A stretch of DNA of 64,000 bases from Prevotella sp. UBA2456 (lineage in GTDB: Bacteria; Bacteroidota; Bacteroidia; Bacteroidales; Bacteroidaceae): contig DDPY01000053.1 in assembly GCA_002342415.1 (NCBI GenBank), forward strand, positions 49,311 to 113,310, given 5' to 3'. Positions 42,119 through 49,900 of this stretch are shown here, piece by piece. Each line of letters opens with the position of its first letter. Within the stretch, counting starts at the first letter, position 1. The translations under genes and the position numbers were made by a program. The notes beneath the pieces are model-generated. The model was not told where the DNA came from. It made no database searches and saw only the letters and a list, made by a program, of their open reading frames with translations.

Positions 42119-44422
42119 ATGAAGAAGTATCTATTAACATTAGCAGCCATCGTCGTCTCACTGACGGCGATGGCTGACGACGTTCCAGCATTCCCCGGTG
42201 CTGAGGGACATGGACGTTACACCACAGGCGGACGCGCCAAAACAGTGGTCCATGTGACCAACCTTAACGACTCCGGCACAGGTTCATTCCGCAGTGCCGT
42301 CAGTTCCAGCAATCGCACCATCGTCTTCGACGTGGCAGGTGTCATTGCCCTTAAGTCAGATCTGACTATCAAGGACAACATCACCATCTTGGGGCAGACG
42401 GCTCCATCGCCTGGCATCACTATCCGCTACTATACCGTACGACCTGGTGCCAACAACATCATCCGTTTTGTCCGTTTCCGCCGAGGTTCCGAGAAGGACA
42501 CCAACGACGGTGCCGATGCCATGTGGCAGCGACAAAAAAACAATTTAATGATAGACCACTGCTCTTTCTCGTGGTCTATCGACGAGGTGGCTTCGTTCTA
42601 CGACAACAACAACTTCACCATGCAATGGTGTACGCTTGGCGAGAGTCTGAACAACGCTGGTCACGGCAAGGGTGCCCACGGCTATGGCGGCATCTGGGGC
42701 GGAAAGTTGGCCTCGTTCCACCACAATATGATTCTGCACGTCAACAACCGTTCACCCCGCTTCTGCGGAGCCCGCTACGACTGGACAGGATATACAGCGA
42801 ACAAATACTACAGCGAATACAAGTGGGCCAATGCCGTACAAGCCGAGAACGTGGACTTGCGCAACTGCGTGGTCTACAATGCCAACGGCTGCTATGGCGG
42901 ACCTGGCGGCGGGCAGATTAACATGGTGGGCAACTACTTCAAGAGTGGTCCTGCTGCCACCATAAACCGCTTGACCACCGTCTCCTATGGCGACAGTGGC
43001 AACTCTGCAGACAACAGCAAGTATTGGGGTATGACCAGCCGTTATTATCTGGAGGGCAACCTGATTGACGACAAGAATGCCGGTTGGGACAAGATGAGCT
43101 ACGATACCAGCGTGCCTGCCGTCGGAGGAGTCTACTACACCTATGACGAGAAGCACTACTATGGTGCCGAGAGCTATACACAAGTACAAGGCAAAGACGC
43201 CCTGCCTGTAGAGCTCAGCGCGCCTGCACCTACTGGCGAGGTCACTACCCACACGGCAGCCAAAGCTTTTGAAAAGATCCAAAGCTATGGCGGCTCTTCA
43301 CTCTATCGTGACGACGTTGACGAACGCTACATGCGCGAGGCAAAAAATGGAACAGCAGAGTACAAAGGTTCAGTGACAGGCAAAGCTGGTCGCATCGACC
43401 TGGTGAGTGATGTCAACGGCTACACCGAGGAAAACTTCCCCACGGGCAGCCATCCCACAGGTTTCGACACCGACCAGGACGGTATTGCCGACGCATGGGA
43501 GACTGCCAACGGACTGAACCCCAACGATGCCTCTGACGCGATGACCTACACCCTCGACGAGAAGGGATGGTACACCAACCTCGAGGTGTATGCCAACTCG
43601 CTGGTGCAGGACATCATGATTGCCGGCAACAAGGATGCCGAGCAGAGTGTCAAGGAGTACTACCCCCGCTACACGAAAGAAGACGGAACGGTGGTGGCAG
43701 CCATCAACAACGGCAAGGAGTTTGACGGCAACATTACCTGGGCATACAACGACGGAACCGTGAATGCCACACCATCGTATAGTGCCGACTTCGCCGGGGC
43801 ATTCACCACGACGGTCGCCACAGGTGCCAACCTGACCTCTGCCGGCACCATCAGCACCAACAACGACCTCACGCTGACGGCTTTTGCCTGCAACGACAAA
43901 GACGCAGAAGCCAGCGACGCGAATGCCGTCAGGTTCAGCATCACTCCCACCAAGGGTAACAGCTTCCAGCCCACGAGTGTCAGCTTCAAGGTATCACGCA
44001 ACAAGGAGGCATCATCCTCTGTCGGCGGCTCGTTCTCTGCCTACTGGATCAGCAGCGACGGCACGCAGAAGGTCATCAAAGAGACAACCGTTGCCGAGCG
44101 TTGCAACCGCCAGCCCTACGTGACTGAGGTGACAGCGGCTGTCAACGACGGTGTACCCTCCGCAGGCACCTGCACCCTGGTGATCCATCTCTTCAACTTT
44201 GCTTCCAACATGCCGATGGGCATCACGGACGTCGCAGTCAACGGCATCGTGTCGAAAAGCGAACAGACTGCCATCAGCACCCAGAAGGCCGCTGCCGAAG
44301 TGATAGCCACCGAGTACTACTCGCTCGATGGCCGTAAGCTCACAGAGCCTCAGCGCGGCATCAACATCCGGGTGGAACACCTGTCTAACGGACAGAAAGT
44401 GACCACAAAGGTTGTCAGGTAA
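42119..44422 (+). CDS. Secreted pectate lyase (PL1) with C-terminal sorting-type tail
   Basis: 767 residues; signal peptide 1-20. The right-handed beta-helix begins FPGAEGHGRYTTGG and holds NLMIDHCSFSWSIDE and WGGKLASFHHNMILH, typical of PL1 relatives. A calcium-loop-like DTDQDGIADAWE lies near residue 455, then a beta-sandwich region, and the tail EYYSLDGRKLTEPQRGINI resembles the secretion/sorting domain of Prevotella proteins. It would make the unsaturated oligogalacturonides that GH105 in the preceding gene then trims. The operon ends at a strong hairpin. Confidence 0.87.
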   Translation: MKKYLLTLAAIVVSLTAMADDVPAFPGAEGHGRYTTGGRAKTVVHVTNLNDSGTGSFRSAVSSSNRTIVFDVAGVIALKSDLTIKDNITILGQTAPSPGITIRYYTVRPGANNIIRFVRFRRGSEKDTNDGADAMWQRQKNNLMIDHCSFSWSIDEVASFYDNNNFTMQWCTLGESLNNAGHGKGAHGYGGIWGGKLASFHHNMILHVNNRSPRFCGARYDWTGYTANKYYSEYKWANAVQAENVDLRNCVVYNANGCYGGPGGGQINMVGNYFKSGPAATINRLTTVSYGDSGNSADNSKYWGMTSRYYLEGNLIDDKNAGWDKMSYDTSVPAVGGVYYTYDEKHYYGAESYTQVQGKDALPVELSAPAPTGEVTTHTAAKAFEKIQSYGGSSLYRDDVDERYMREAKNGTAEYKGSVTGKAGRIDLVSDVNGYTEENFPTGSHPTGFDTDQDGIADAWETANGLNPNDASDAMTYTLDEKGWYTNLEVYANSLVQDIMIAGNKDAEQSVKEYYPRYTKEDGTVVAAINNGKEFDGNITWAYNDGTVNATPSYSADFAGAFTTTVATGANLTSAGTISTNNDLTLTAFACNDKDAEASDANAVRFSITPTKGNSFQPTSVSFKVSRNKEASSSVGGSFSAYWISSDGTQKVIKETTVAERCNRQPYVTEVTAAVNDGVPSAGTCTLVIHLFNFASNMPMGITDVAVNGIVSKSEQTAISTQKAAAEVIATEYYSLDGRKLTEPQRGINIRVEHLSNGQKVTTKVVR

Positions 44423-44455
44423 ATTATTTAATGCTAACAAAATAGCCCAACACTT

Positions 44456-44491
44456 CCCCCGCGCTCGAATTATGGTAGTCGAGCGCGGGGG
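44456..44491 (+). terminator. Strong hairpin after the pectate lyase
   Basis: Perfect 13-bp stem CCCCCGCGCTCGA/TCGAGCGCGGGGG with a ten-base loop. The following T-run is weak (GATTCGTTTC). Confidence 0.75.
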
Positions 44492-44534
44492 ATTCGTTTC
44501 GTGTTCGATTGGCATTTTTTTAACTACAAGATTA

Positions 44535-44893
44535 CGCTCTATTCAAGTGCAGAGGAAATATTTTTCAAGTGCAGAGAAAATATTTTTTGAGTGCGTTCCA
44601 ATAATTTTTAGAATGCGGTGGAGAAAGTGTTAGGACGCGTTCTGGCAAAATCTGCTATTTCATGCCTTTTTGTGTTTTCATACATAGATTTTTGTGTTTT
44701 AGGGTGTCAGGGTGTCAGAATGCCGATGTACAAAGGGCTGCACCCTATTTTCATAGGGTGACAAGGGTGACAGGAGGGTGACAGGTTTGCTGACGAAAAC
44801 AATAAGCATGGGTTATTCTCCAATAAGGGCAGGTTATTTTACATTAAGGGCAGGTTATTGGATGATAATGGCACGTTATTTTTGATTGCGCCT
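44535..44893 (-). repeat. Noncoding repeat element, copy B (inverted relative to copy A)
   Basis: Read on the minus strand it follows the same plan as 25161-25535: 21-bp iterons (unit GGTTATT...AAGGGCA on the plus strand, 44810-44893), GTGACA repeats, a stem with AGGGTGCAGCCC, the core GCCGATGTACAAAGGG (44722-44737), GGTGTCAGGGTGTCAG, an A+T-rich part, and the AGAACGCGTCCTAACACTTT tail with AACGCACTCAAAAAA. Together with the hairpin it fills the 474 bases between the lyase and the exonuclease. Confidence 0.8.
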
Positions 44894-44896
44894 GTC

Positions 44897-45448
44897 TTAT
44901 AAAAGGTATAAGGCTATCGCTGCACAGGCTTCGGCGTCGGCCAGTGCGTGGTGGTGTCGCTGAAGGTCATAGCCACAGGCGGCTGCTACGGTGTGCAATT
45001 GATGGTTGGGGAGGGAATGGCCGAACTGTCGGCGGGATGCGGTAAGTGTGTCATAGAATCGGTAGTCGGGATAGTCCATCTGATATACTCGGAATACAGC
45101 TTTCAGGCATCCTTCGTCGAAACGGGCATTGTGGGCTACGAAGGGGATGGCGGCTATCTGGTGGCGGATGTCATCTGTAGCCTGCATATCAGGGAAGAAT
45201 ACATCAACAATCCTTTCCTCCAACTGCTGCCAAACCTTCGAGAACACGGGGGCATCGTCCGTATCGCTCTGTGTGATGCCATGCACCCGCTGACAGAAGT
45301 AGGTGTAGTAGTTAGGCTCCGGCTGTATGAGGCTGTAGAACGTATTGGACACCTGACCATTACGAACCATAACCACGCCCACGGAGCAGACACTCGACGG
45401 CTGCTGATTGGCAGTCTCGAAATCAATGGCGATAAAGTCTCTGATCAT
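44897..45448 (-). CDS. DnaQ-like 3'-5' exonuclease
   Basis: 183 residues. The DEDD motifs are visible: AIDFETAN (Asp9, Glu11), FVAHNARFDEGCLK and the C-terminal HHALADAEACAAIA. This is a free-standing exonuclease domain of the DNA polymerase III epsilon type and may act in repair or RNA/DNA end trimming. Its start follows a truncated gene, and its end abuts repeat copy B. Confidence 0.88.
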   Translation of the reverse strand: MIRDFIAIDFETANQQPSSVCSVGVVMVRNGQVSNTFYSLIQPEPNYYTYFCQRVHGITQSDTDDAPVFSKVWQQLEERIVDVFFPDMQATDDIRHQIAAIPFVAHNARFDEGCLKAVFRVYQMDYPDYRFYDTLTASRRQFGHSLPNHQLHTVAAACGYDLQRHHHALADAEACAAIALYLL

Positions 45449-45557
45449 GGCTGTCCTGAAATGTTGGCTGTACGCAAGTATGCTCGATAGGATTTTCGTA
45501 TTTCGCCATCAGATCGGGATAGACCGTCTGGCGTATGGCGGTGATGCGTACCTTCAT
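45423..45557 (-). pseudogene. N-terminal remnant of a TIGR04076-like gene
   Basis: The ATG directly follows the flavodoxin stop codon (TAGATG). The first 28 codons, MKVRITAIRQTVYPDLMAKY then ENPIEHTC, look like the start of TIGR04076-family proteins, which commonly follow flavodoxin-like genes. The frame then departs from the family and stops after 44 codons, already inside the exonuclease gene. The 3' part has been lost, probably when the exonuclease segment was joined here. Family recognition is from memory. Confidence 0.5.
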
Positions 45558-46073
45558 CTACAGATTGTTGACAATAGCCTGAATCTTGGCCTTGGTCTCG
45601 TCGGTCTTCTGCTCGTCAATCTTGGCAGTCACGATACCGCTGTCTTCTGCATGCCAGTAGTTGCAGATGTCGTGGTACTCAGCCGTTGCGCCAGAGTAAA
45701 CACCTGGAGAATAAGAAGATACGAGCAGGGCCATCTTCTTCACCTTGGCGGGAGCGTTGACGCAATACATGCGCTGGATGGGAGCCTGAATCTGGGCGCA
45801 GAGCGTGAAGTAATAGATTGGCGCTGCCAGTACCAGCACCTCGGCCTCGGCCATCAGCGGGTAGAGCTCCTGCATGTCGTCCTTCTGGATGCAGGCACCG
45901 TTGCCTTTGTTATGACAGTATTCGCAAGCCAGACAGCCTGCAATCTTCTTGCGCGACACGTTGACCAGCGTCACCTTGTGACCTGCTGCCTCGGCAGCGT
46001 TCTTGTACTCTTCCGCCATCCAAGCGGTGTTGCCTTTGGCTCTCGGAGAAGCCTGTAAAATCAGAATGTTCAT
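45558..46073 (-). CDS. Flavodoxin-fold NAD(P)H-dependent FMN oxidoreductase
   Basis: 171 residues starting MNILILQASPRAKGNTAWMAEEY, the FMN phosphate loop of the iron-sulfur flavoprotein / NADPH-dependent FMN reductase group. ACEYCHNKGNGACIQKDDM supplies a Cys cluster (CLACEYC...C) found in that group, which may bind iron-sulfur or act in redox. AAPIYYFTLCAQIQ contacts the flavin. Electron acceptor unknown. Confidence 0.87.
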   Translation of the reverse strand: MNILILQASPRAKGNTAWMAEEYKNAAEAAGHKVTLVNVSRKKIAGCLACEYCHNKGNGACIQKDDMQELYPLMAEAEVLVLAAPIYYFTLCAQIQAPIQRMYCVNAPAKVKKMALLVSSYSPGVYSGATAEYHDICNYWHAEDSGIVTAKIDEQKTDETKAKIQAIVNNL

Positions 46074-46119
46074 AATCGTATTTGTTTAGTAATCTTCTAA
46101 AAGTGCTTAAATGTACGTG

Positions 46120-46139
46120 CAAAGATAGCGATAATCGCT
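46120..46139 (-). promoter_or_regulatory. -7 box of the flavodoxin gene with overlapping palindrome
   Basis: TATCTTTG (46120-46127) on the minus strand touches a perfect palindrome AGCGAT-A-ATCGCT (46127-46139), a candidate operator in the core promoter. Confidence 0.45.
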
Positions 46140-46253
46140 GAATTATGGCTAATTTTGCCCAGTTTATTAGGAAAGTTTATGAAGAAGAATACGTGAAGCC
46201 ATCCCGTATGACGATTTTCGGCCATCATGCTATGACTTGTGGATTATTTTTTG

Positions 46254-46261
46254 TAATTTTG
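46254..46261 (+). promoter_or_regulatory. -7 box for the clpS-clpA-aat unit
   Basis: TAATTTTG after ATTTTTTG, 19 bases before the clpS ATG. Confidence 0.55.
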
Positions 46262-46280
46262 CAGCCAATACGAATATACA

Positions 46281-46607
46281 ATGGCAAAGGAACAGTCACA
46301 ACTAAGAGAGCGGCAGCGCACAAACCTGAAGGAACCGCGGCGATATATGGTGGTCATCTATAACGACGACTTCACAACGATGGAGTTTGTCGTCATGATA
46401 CTGGTACAGATATTCCTGAAGAGCCAGGAGGAGGCCGAGGCACTGATGCTGCAAGTACACCACTCCGACAAGGCCGTAGTGGGCATCTACAGTTACGACA
46501 TTGCAGTGTCGAAGGCTCGCAAGGCCACCAGCATGGCTCGCGAACAGGGCTATCCGCTACGACTGACCGTAGAGCCATTAGAATCCATGAACGAGGGGCA
46601 ACCATAA
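46281..46607 (+). CDS. clpS: ATP-dependent Clp protease adaptor ClpS
   Basis: 108 residues. RRYMVVIYNDDFTTMEFVVMIL contains the NDD and Met residues that line the N-degron pocket of ClpS, followed by the VHHSDKAVVGIYSYDIA core. ClpS delivers proteins with Phe, Leu, Trp or Tyr at the N-terminus to ClpA. It lies 15 bases before clpA. Confidence 0.92.
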   Translation: MAKEQSQLRERQRTNLKEPRRYMVVIYNDDFTTMEFVVMILVQIFLKSQEEAEALMLQVHHSDKAVVGIYSYDIAVSKARKATSMAREQGYPLRLTVEPLESMNEGQP

Positions 46608-46622
46608 CGCTGCATTTCCACT

Positions 46623-48887
46623 ATGGCACAGATAAGACAGACACCACGTGCATCACGCATATTAAACACGGCCTACAACCTCTGCAAGGATTACAGACAT
46701 GAGTTTATCATGCCTGAGCATCTGCTATTGGCACTGACAGGCGAAAGCAACTTCAACGCATCAGTAAACATGTTCGGTGATGGTTTCCAACTGCACGACC
46801 GCATCAAGGACTATCTGGACAGCGTGGAGCGACTGCCCGAGGGAACGGACTACACGCCGGAAGCTTCCGAACAACTGTCAACGGTCATCGAACTGGCTGT
46901 GCAGCAAGTAGCCTCCAGCAGTGCCGAAGCCTTGGACATCCCCCACCTGGCGAAGAGCATTCTGTCGCTCGATGAGTCATGGGCTGCCTACCTGCTTAAG
47001 GACAACCTACACGGCGAGGAAGCCGGCTTCATGAGTCAGCTCATCGCTTTCTACGACTTTGACGACGAAATGGGAACGGAGGCGAACGACGAGGCCGACA
47101 CGGCAGAGGACAATGCCAACCAGCCTGCATGGAAGCGTCTGGTCACCTGCATGAACGACCACTACCAACAGCAGAACCCACTCATTGGCCGCGAGCACGA
47201 ACTGCAACGCACCATTCAGGTGCTTTGCCGACGCGACAAGAACAATCCGCTGCATGTGGGCGAGCCCGGTGTGGGCAAGACGGCTCTCGTCTGGGGACTG
47301 GTAAGGATGATAGAAGAAGGCCAGGTTCCCCCAAGACTGAAAGGCAGCCGCGTCTATCAGCTCGATATGGGAACACTACTGGCCGGCACACAATATCGTG
47401 GCGATTTCGAAAACCGCATCAAGCTGATTATGGACGGCGTACAGCATGAAGGCAGCAACAACATCGTCTACATCGACGAGATACACACCTTGGTAGGCGC
47501 AGGAGCCACCGGCGACAGTGCCATGGATGCGTCAAACATGCTGAAACCCTACCTCGAATCGGGCACCATCCGATTCATCGGCTCCACGACCTACGAGGAA
47601 TACAACCGCCACTTCTCCCGCTCGAAGGGACTGATAAGACGCTTCCAGCAAATAGACATCACCGAACCGACGATGGACGAGGCCAAGCACATTCTCCGCC
47701 AACTGCAGTCACGCTATGAGGACTTCCATCAGGTAAAATATGCCGACGAGGCCATTGATTTTGCAGTAGAGGCCAGTGCCAAGCACATCAACGAGCGCTT
47801 CCTGCCCGACAAGGCCATCGACCTGATAGACGAAGCGGGAGCCTACCTCGAGTGCAACACGGAGAAAGAGGAGCGCCCGCTCGTGACCAAGCCACTCATT
47901 GCCGATGTACTGGCCAAGACGTGCAAGGTCGATGCCCTCTCCATTGCCGAGGATGACGACTACCGACAGCTGGAAACCCTTTCTTCGCGCATGTGCTCAC
48001 AAATCTATGGGCAGGACGAAGCCGTCCGTCAGGTGGTAGAGGCCGTCCAGATGTCGCGTGCAGGTCTGCTCGACGACAACAAGCCACTGGCCTCACTGCT
48101 CTTCGTCGGACCTACGGGAGTCGGCAAGACAGAGGTTGCACGCGTGTTAGCCAAAGAACTGGGCATCGAACTCATCCGTTTCGACATGAGCGAATATACC
48201 GAGAAGCATGCCGTAGCCAAGCTCATAGGCTCGCCGGCAGGCTATGTAGGCTATGAGGATGGAGGTCTGCTCACCGATGCCATCCGCAAGTCGCCCAACA
48301 GCGTCTTGCTGCTCGACGAGATAGAGAAAGCCCATCAGGACATCTACAACATCCTGCTGCAGGTGATGGACTACGCCCGGCTTACGGACAACAAAGGACG
48401 CAAGGCCGACTTCCGCAACGTGGTACTTATCATGACCTCCAATGCCGGGGCGCAGTTTGCCTCGCAGAGCATCGGATTCAGCAGTCATGTCAGTCGGGGC
48501 GATGCCATGATGAAACAGGTGAAGCGGACCTTCAAGCCCGAATTTCTCAACCGCCTGTCGGGAGCCGTGGTCTTCCACGACATGGACAAGCAGATGGCTA
48601 CCCTCATCCTGAAAAAGAAGCTCAGAGAACTGGACCAGAAGTTGGAAAGCAAACAGGTGACGCTGACACTCACTGCAGAAGCATTCAATCATCTGCTCCA
48701 AGAAGGCTTCACGGCAGAATACGGAGCCCGCGAGATGGATCGCGTCATCGCCCAACAGCTGAAGCCGCTGCTGATGCGCGAGATTCTCTTTGGCAGCCTG
48801 CGCCAAGGCGGACACGTGGTTATTGGACTATTGGACAATTCCACTATTGGACTATTGCCCCAACAGAATAGCCCAATAACACAATGA
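46623..48887 (+). CDS. clpA: ATP-dependent Clp protease ATP-binding subunit ClpA
   Basis: 754 residues. An N-domain (1-150, binding ClpS) is followed by two AAA+ modules with Walker A GEPGVGKTA and GPTGVGKTE, and the second-module DEIEKAHQDIYNILLQVMD. The spacer is short, as in ClpA rather than ClpB. It unfolds substrates for ClpP, which is not in the window. The last 25 or so codons (IGLLDNSTIGLLPQQ) are encoded by TATTGGAC repeats, so the C-terminus is a repeat-derived tail. Confidence 0.93.
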   Translation: MAQIRQTPRASRILNTAYNLCKDYRHEFIMPEHLLLALTGESNFNASVNMFGDGFQLHDRIKDYLDSVERLPEGTDYTPEASEQLSTVIELAVQQVASSSAEALDIPHLAKSILSLDESWAAYLLKDNLHGEEAGFMSQLIAFYDFDDEMGTEANDEADTAEDNANQPAWKRLVTCMNDHYQQQNPLIGREHELQRTIQVLCRRDKNNPLHVGEPGVGKTALVWGLVRMIEEGQVPPRLKGSRVYQLDMGTLLAGTQYRGDFENRIKLIMDGVQHEGSNNIVYIDEIHTLVGAGATGDSAMDASNMLKPYLESGTIRFIGSTTYEEYNRHFSRSKGLIRRFQQIDITEPTMDEAKHILRQLQSRYEDFHQVKYADEAIDFAVEASAKHINERFLPDKAIDLIDEAGAYLECNTEKEERPLVTKPLIADVLAKTCKVDALSIAEDDDYRQLETLSSRMCSQIYGQDEAVRQVVEAVQMSRAGLLDDNKPLASLLFVGPTGVGKTEVARVLAKELGIELIRFDMSEYTEKHAVAKLIGSPAGYVGYEDGGLLTDAIRKSPNSVLLLDEIEKAHQDIYNILLQVMDYARLTDNKGRKADFRNVVLIMTSNAGAQFASQSIGFSSHVSRGDAMMKQVKRTFKPEFLNRLSGAVVFHDMDKQMATLILKKKLRELDQKLESKQVTLTLTAEAFNHLLQEGFTAEYGAREMDRVIAQQLKPLLMREILFGSLRQGGHVVIGLLDNSTIGLLPQQNSPITQ

Positions 48888-48892
48888 ACAAA

Positions 48893-48920
48893 TCAATCGT
48901 AAATAGTAAATCGTAAATAA
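48893..48920 (+). repeat. AATCGTAAATAGTAAATCG spacer
   Basis: The clpA-aat gap is the same short repeat as at 773-835. Confidence 0.55.
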
Positions 48921-48922
48921 CA

Positions 48923-49588
48923 ATGGTTTGGCAATTGGATGACGATCTTTGGTTTCCCAATCCCCGATGGGGCGAGGACGACGGTCTCGTAGCCATCGGC
49001 GGCGACCTGTCTGTCGAGCGTCTGGTGCTGGCCTATAGCAACGGATTCTTCCCTTGGTATGCCTACCAGATGGAGCGCGAGCCCCACTGGTATTGTCCCC
49101 TCGACCGCTACGTCATCTTCCCCGACGAGATACATGTCAGCCACTCCATGCGCCAACTGCTGCGACAGCACAAATACGAGGTCACGGTTAACCAGGATTT
49201 CGACGCCGTCATCCAAGGCTGCTCGACCGTCCGGGGGCGCAACGAAGAGCATGGAGCCTGGCTCGGACCAGACATCATCGAAGCCTTCACCCGTCTGCAC
49301 CAGTCTGGCTATGCCGCCAGCGTCGAGGTATGGGAGCCGTCGGCCGACAGGCTGAGCCGCAGGCTCGTAGGAGGACTCTATGGTGTCACGTTGCGAAATG
49401 CCTTTTTCGGCGAGAGCATGTTCTCGCTGGTTCCCAACGCCTCCAAGCTCGCCCTCATCCATCTGGCCAAGGCAATGGAGAACATCGGCGGCCGGTTCAT
49501 CGACTGCCAGTTTGAGACCAAACTCTTCCACTCCATGGGCGGCAGACATATCACCTACGACGACTATATGTCGCTACTCGCACGATAG
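48923..49588 (+). CDS. aat: Leucyl/phenylalanyl-tRNA-protein transferase
   Basis: 221 residues. FPNPRWGEDDGLVAIGGDLSVERLVLAY and GFFPWY at the N-terminus, NEEHGAWLGPDIIEAF and GGLYGVTLRNAFFGESMFS are the Aat signature. It adds Leu or Phe from tRNA to N-terminal Arg or Lys, creating the degrons that ClpS reads. The three genes clpS-clpA-aat are consecutive with gaps of 15 and 35 bases. Confidence 0.95.
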   Translation: MVWQLDDDLWFPNPRWGEDDGLVAIGGDLSVERLVLAYSNGFFPWYAYQMEREPHWYCPLDRYVIFPDEIHVSHSMRQLLRQHKYEVTVNQDFDAVIQGCSTVRGRNEEHGAWLGPDIIEAFTRLHQSGYAASVEVWEPSADRLSRRLVGGLYGVTLRNAFFGESMFSLVPNASKLALIHLAKAMENIGGRFIDCQFETKLFHSMGGRHITYDDYMSLLAR

Positions 49589-49656
49589 CCCTTTCCCGAC
49601 CGCTATCCAGTTCCATCTTCCGCTCTTCTTTCCTCATCGCCACTGCATTCAATCCG

Positions 49657-49770
49657 AATCTTTTACATTGTTCGACTTCCCTAATCAGGGCCGTCAACTC
49701 GTTTTATCCGTTGAGTTAACTCGATTCATCGAATGAGTCAACTCAATCGATCGTTTGAGTTAACTCACGA
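49657..49770. repeat. Array of GAGTYRACTC palindromes on a 22-bp period (copy 2)
   Basis: GTCAACTC, GAGTTAACTC, GAGTCAACTC and GAGTTAACTC are 22 bases apart (49692-49766), with spacers GTTTTATCCGTT, GATTCATCGAAT and AATCGATCGTTT. The flanks AATCTTTTACATT and CAGGGCCGTC match copy 1 at 19063-19183. It lies between the 3' ends of aat and metY. Confidence 0.8.
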
Positions 49771-49834
49771 TTTCTACCCATTTTTCTTATCCATGGCACC
49801 ATGCCCAAAGAATCTTGACATTCCGCCATAGAAA

Positions 49835-49866
49835 CATCCCCGCCGAGTGCTTACTCGGCGGGGATG
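49835..49866. terminator. Bidirectional hairpin between aat and metY
   Basis: Perfect 14-bp stem CATCCCCGCCGAGT/ACTCGGCGGGGATG with loop GCTT, between two converging genes. T-runs are poor. Confidence 0.7.
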
Positions 49867-49900
49867 ATGAGAATAATATTTGCCTATTGGATAGCTTCGC

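Noticed and set aside
40684..42150. 488-residue minus-strand frame opposite the GH28-GH105 gene
   Set aside because: Antisense shadow; the plus strand has full catalytic motifs of two glycosidase families.
25161..44893. Copies A and B as the two ends of one 19-kb composite transposon
   Set aside because: The segment between them holds core genes such as plsC, pyrC and dnaX, no transposase is present, and a third related element lies inside.
46145..46363. 72-residue plus-strand frame upstream of clpS
   Set aside because: Runs through the clpS promoter and into clpS in another frame.
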